DNA of 41,988 nt, taken from the NCBI GenBank assembly GCA_021799435.1, contig JAJZAN010000019.1, positions 1-41,988 on the forward strand, given 5' to 3'. Positions 40,269 to 41,988 of this stretch are shown in pieces. The position numbers and the translations under genes were made by a program. Positions within the stretch are counted from its first letter, which is position 1; each line of letters begins with the position of its first letter. The notes under the pieces are model-generated. The model searched no databases, was not told the origin of the DNA, and saw only the letters and a list, made by a program, of their open reading frames with translations. Source of the stretch: Bacillota bacterium. Its GTDB lineage: Bacteria; Bacillota; Sulfobacillia; Sulfobacillales; Sulfobacillaceae.

Positions 40269-41471
40269 TTATATCCGCTCGACCAGCGTGGCAATGCCTT
40301 GGCCCACGCCAATACACATGGTGGCCAGTCCGCGGCGCGCGCCGCTAGCCTGCATGCCATACAGGAGGGTGGTCAAAATGCGCGCGCCCGACGCTCCCAA
40401 GGGGTGCCCCAGCGCAATCGCGCCGCCATGCCGGTTCACGATGCCGGCGTCGAACGGCAGGTCGTGGAGCACGGACAAGACCTGAGCGGCAAAAGCTTCG
40501 TTCAACTCAACCTGTTCAATCTGTTCCATCGTCCAGCCGGCCCGATCGAGCGCCTTCTTGGCCGCAGGGACCGGCCCGTATCCCATGATGGCCGGATCCA
40601 CCCCAGCCACGCCTGTGCCTCGAATGACGGCCAGGGGCTCGAGTCCGTGGGCCTCAGCCACATCCAACGCCATCAGAACGACAGCGGCTGCACCGTCATT
40701 AAGTCCCGAGGAATTGCCGGCGGTCACCGTACCGCCGGCGCGGAAGGCTGCTTTAAGTCGTCCCAGCTTCTCGAGGCTAGTGTCAGAGCGGGGGTGTTCG
40801 TCGCGGGAGACGTAGTTCACCGTCCCGGTTTTGGGATCGTGCACCGGAACCGGTACAATCTCCCGATCGAAGTGACCTGATTGCTGAGCCTCGACCGCCC
40901 GTTGATGGGACTGCAATGCCCAGGCATCCTGGTCCTCGCGGGATAGGTGAAATCGTTCGGCCAAGTTTTCTGCAGTTTCTCCCATGGAGTAGGGATAATA
41001 TTGCTCAGCTAGTCGCGGGTTGGTCATACGCCAACCCAGAGTCGTATCGAACAGCTGCTGGTTGCCGTTAGGAAATCCCCCAGAAGACTTCGGCAACACA
41101 AACGGAGCGCGGGTCATGGACTCCACGCCACCGGCCACGATGATGTCGGCGTCCCCGCTCTTAATGGCCTGATACCCCCGGTTGACCGCCTCCAACGAGC
41201 TCCCGCACAGCCGGTTGAAGGTAGCTCCGGGCACGGTCACCGGAAAACCTGCCAACAAAAGCGCCATACGAGCCACGTTGCGGTTGTCCTCGCCAGCCTG
41301 GTTGGCTGCTCCCAACAGTACGTCATCCACCTCAGCAGGGTCCAGCCGCGCATCCTCTACTACCTGCTTCAATACCAAGGCCGCTAAATCATCAGGCCGT
41401 ACATCCTTTAGCACCCCGCGATACCGCCCAATGGGGGTTCGCCGGGCGGCCACAATGGCTACTTCGCGCAT
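40269..41471 (-). CDS. Acetyl-CoA acyltransferase (thiolase)
   Basis: Cleaves 3-ketoacyl-CoA in beta-oxidation or condenses acetyl-CoA. The nucleophile is Cys89 in NRLCGSSLEAVN, the catalytic His is His356 in GGAIALGHPLGASGAR and the acid Cys is Cys386 in CIGVGQG. At 400 residues it is normal. The ATG at 41471 follows GGGAGG by 8 bases; the frame to 41522 is inside the upstream gene. It overlaps the 3-hydroxyacyl-CoA dehydrogenase stop by 13 bases, so the two are coupled, consistent with a degradative fatty acid role. Confidence 0.94.
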   Translation of the reverse strand: MREVAIVAARRTPIGRYRGVLKDVRPDDLAALVLKQVVEDARLDPAEVDDVLLGAANQAGEDNRNVARMALLLAGFPVTVPGATFNRLCGSSLEAVNRGYQAIKSGDADIIVAGGVESMTRAPFVLPKSSGGFPNGNQQLFDTTLGWRMTNPRLAEQYYPYSMGETAENLAERFHLSREDQDAWALQSHQRAVEAQQSGHFDREIVPVPVHDPKTGTVNYVSRDEHPRSDTSLEKLGRLKAAFRAGGTVTAGNSSGLNDGAAAVVLMALDVAEAHGLEPLAVIRGTGVAGVDPAIMGYGPVPAAKKALDRAGWTMEQIEQVELNEAFAAQVLSVLHDLPFDAGIVNRHGGAIALGHPLGASGARILTTLLYGMQASGARRGLATMCIGVGQGIATLVERI

Positions 41472-41988
41472 GCGCCATCCTCCCTCTCTAACAGTGAGCT
41501 GCCAATTTGATGCCGGATCCAAGGATGCGGTCTAAAACGCGGCCCATACATGTCCTCCATAGCCCGTAGACCCCAATAAACCGCTTCCCATCCAAACGCA
41601 GCCGCCCAAGCAAACGGACCTTGGGGATAATTGAGCCCGAGACGCATGGCTTGGTCGATCTCCTCCGGGGCTAGACCCTGTGCCGCGAAGGCCGCTGCTT
41701 CATTGATAATGGGGAGAATTTCCCGGGAAAAGACCAATCCCACCTGGTCCGCGACGTTATGCCAGCGGCGGGCGCCAAACAAGCCCGCCAACGCATCGGT
41801 GTCATCGGGCTGGCTCTCCACCAGCGTTTGCACCTTCCCCTGTGCAATGACCAGCAAGGGATCATAGCCAATCAATCGAACTGCATCGCCAACCCATCGA
41901 TGCTGGGCCGCAATCGTGGCGGTGTGGGCTGCTGTCAAAATGCGGGTACATCCCAATTCACTGAGCCGCTTAAGTCGGTGCCTTTTGG
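41459..41988 (-). CDS. 3-hydroxyacyl-CoA dehydrogenase-like protein, C-terminal part (cut by window edge)
   Basis: The frame is open to the right edge, so the N-terminal part lies outside. The visible 176 residues match the C-terminal helical domain of 3-hydroxyacyl-CoA dehydrogenases: EILPIINEAAAFAAQG, then EEIDQAMRLGLNYPQGPFAW and a final RPHPWIRH. The NAD-binding part cannot be seen. A TTG at 41956 is in frame but is not the start. It oxidises the hydroxyacyl-CoA whose product the downstream thiolase would cleave. Confidence 0.78.
   Translation of the reverse strand, partial: KRHRLKRLSELGCTRILTAAHTATIAAQHRWVGDAVRLIGYDPLLVIAQGKVQTLVESQPDDTDALAGLFGARRWHNVADQVGLVFSREILPIINEAAAFAAQGLAPEEIDQAMRLGLNYPQGPFAWAAAFGWEAVYWGLRAMEDMYGPRFRPHPWIRHQIGSSLLEREDGACAK

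Overview
The window looks like chromosome of a moderately GC-rich, Gram-positive-type bacterium. This rests on strong GGAGG-type ribosome sites, frequent GTG and TTG starts, an HtrA-like protease next to rlmH as in Bacillus, a YqjM-type old yellow enzyme, and a Bacillus-like branched-chain dehydrogenase. An acidophilic or thermophilic Firmicute such as Sulfobacillus is my best guess; this is inference from gene content, not from a marker gene. I see no rRNA, tRNA, CRISPR array, insertion sequence or phage gene.

Layout. 1-7600: small mixed operons with a secreted DUF5666-like protein, a patatin-like lipase, a degenerate receiver protein with endonuclease III and a Bcp peroxiredoxin, an M24 peptidase, two membrane-anchored proteins, and a Mug glycosylase with a flavoprotein and a HAAS-domain membrane protein. 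7600-10600: divergent fabH with a long leader, then a J-domain/zinc/membrane protein and a polytopic membrane protein. 10600-15700: a receiver-only regulator whose end overlaps a convergent GAF-PAS histidine kinase; the kinase lies 3 nt behind hutU. A nitrilase follows, whose tail runs into a frameshifted tusA remnant. 15700-17900: a protein made of a nitrilase half and an amidohydrolase half, both missing key catalytic residues, then an HNH nuclease.

17866-23090 is one reverse-strand operon: pdaD, speE, speB, argS and a Ycf46-like AAA ATPase. It encodes arginine to agmatine to aminopropylagmatine to spermidine, as in thermophiles, alongside an arginyl-tRNA synthetase that lacks the HIGH motif. 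23211-25360: a class A penicillin-binding protein with a hairpin next to its ribosome site and a strong terminator. 25339-34801 (reverse): a complete 2-oxoacid dehydrogenase operon (lpd, two tandem E1 alpha genes, E1 beta, E2) followed by lipA and lipB, which make its lipoyl cofactor, then a VIT-type transporter and a cytochrome b-molybdopterin oxidoreductase fusion. Upstream of lpd is a stop-broken coding remnant.

35261-41988: an MFS transporter, then reverse-strand genes for a MazG-like enzyme, old yellow enzyme, RlmH, HtrA-like protease, histidine phosphatase, thiolase and a 3-hydroxyacyl-CoA dehydrogenase that runs off the right edge. Most genes are ordinary housekeeping or metabolism. 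The unusual points are the dead hydrolase fusion, the HIGH-less ArgRS, the tusA remnant, the duplicated E1 alpha and several structured leaders.
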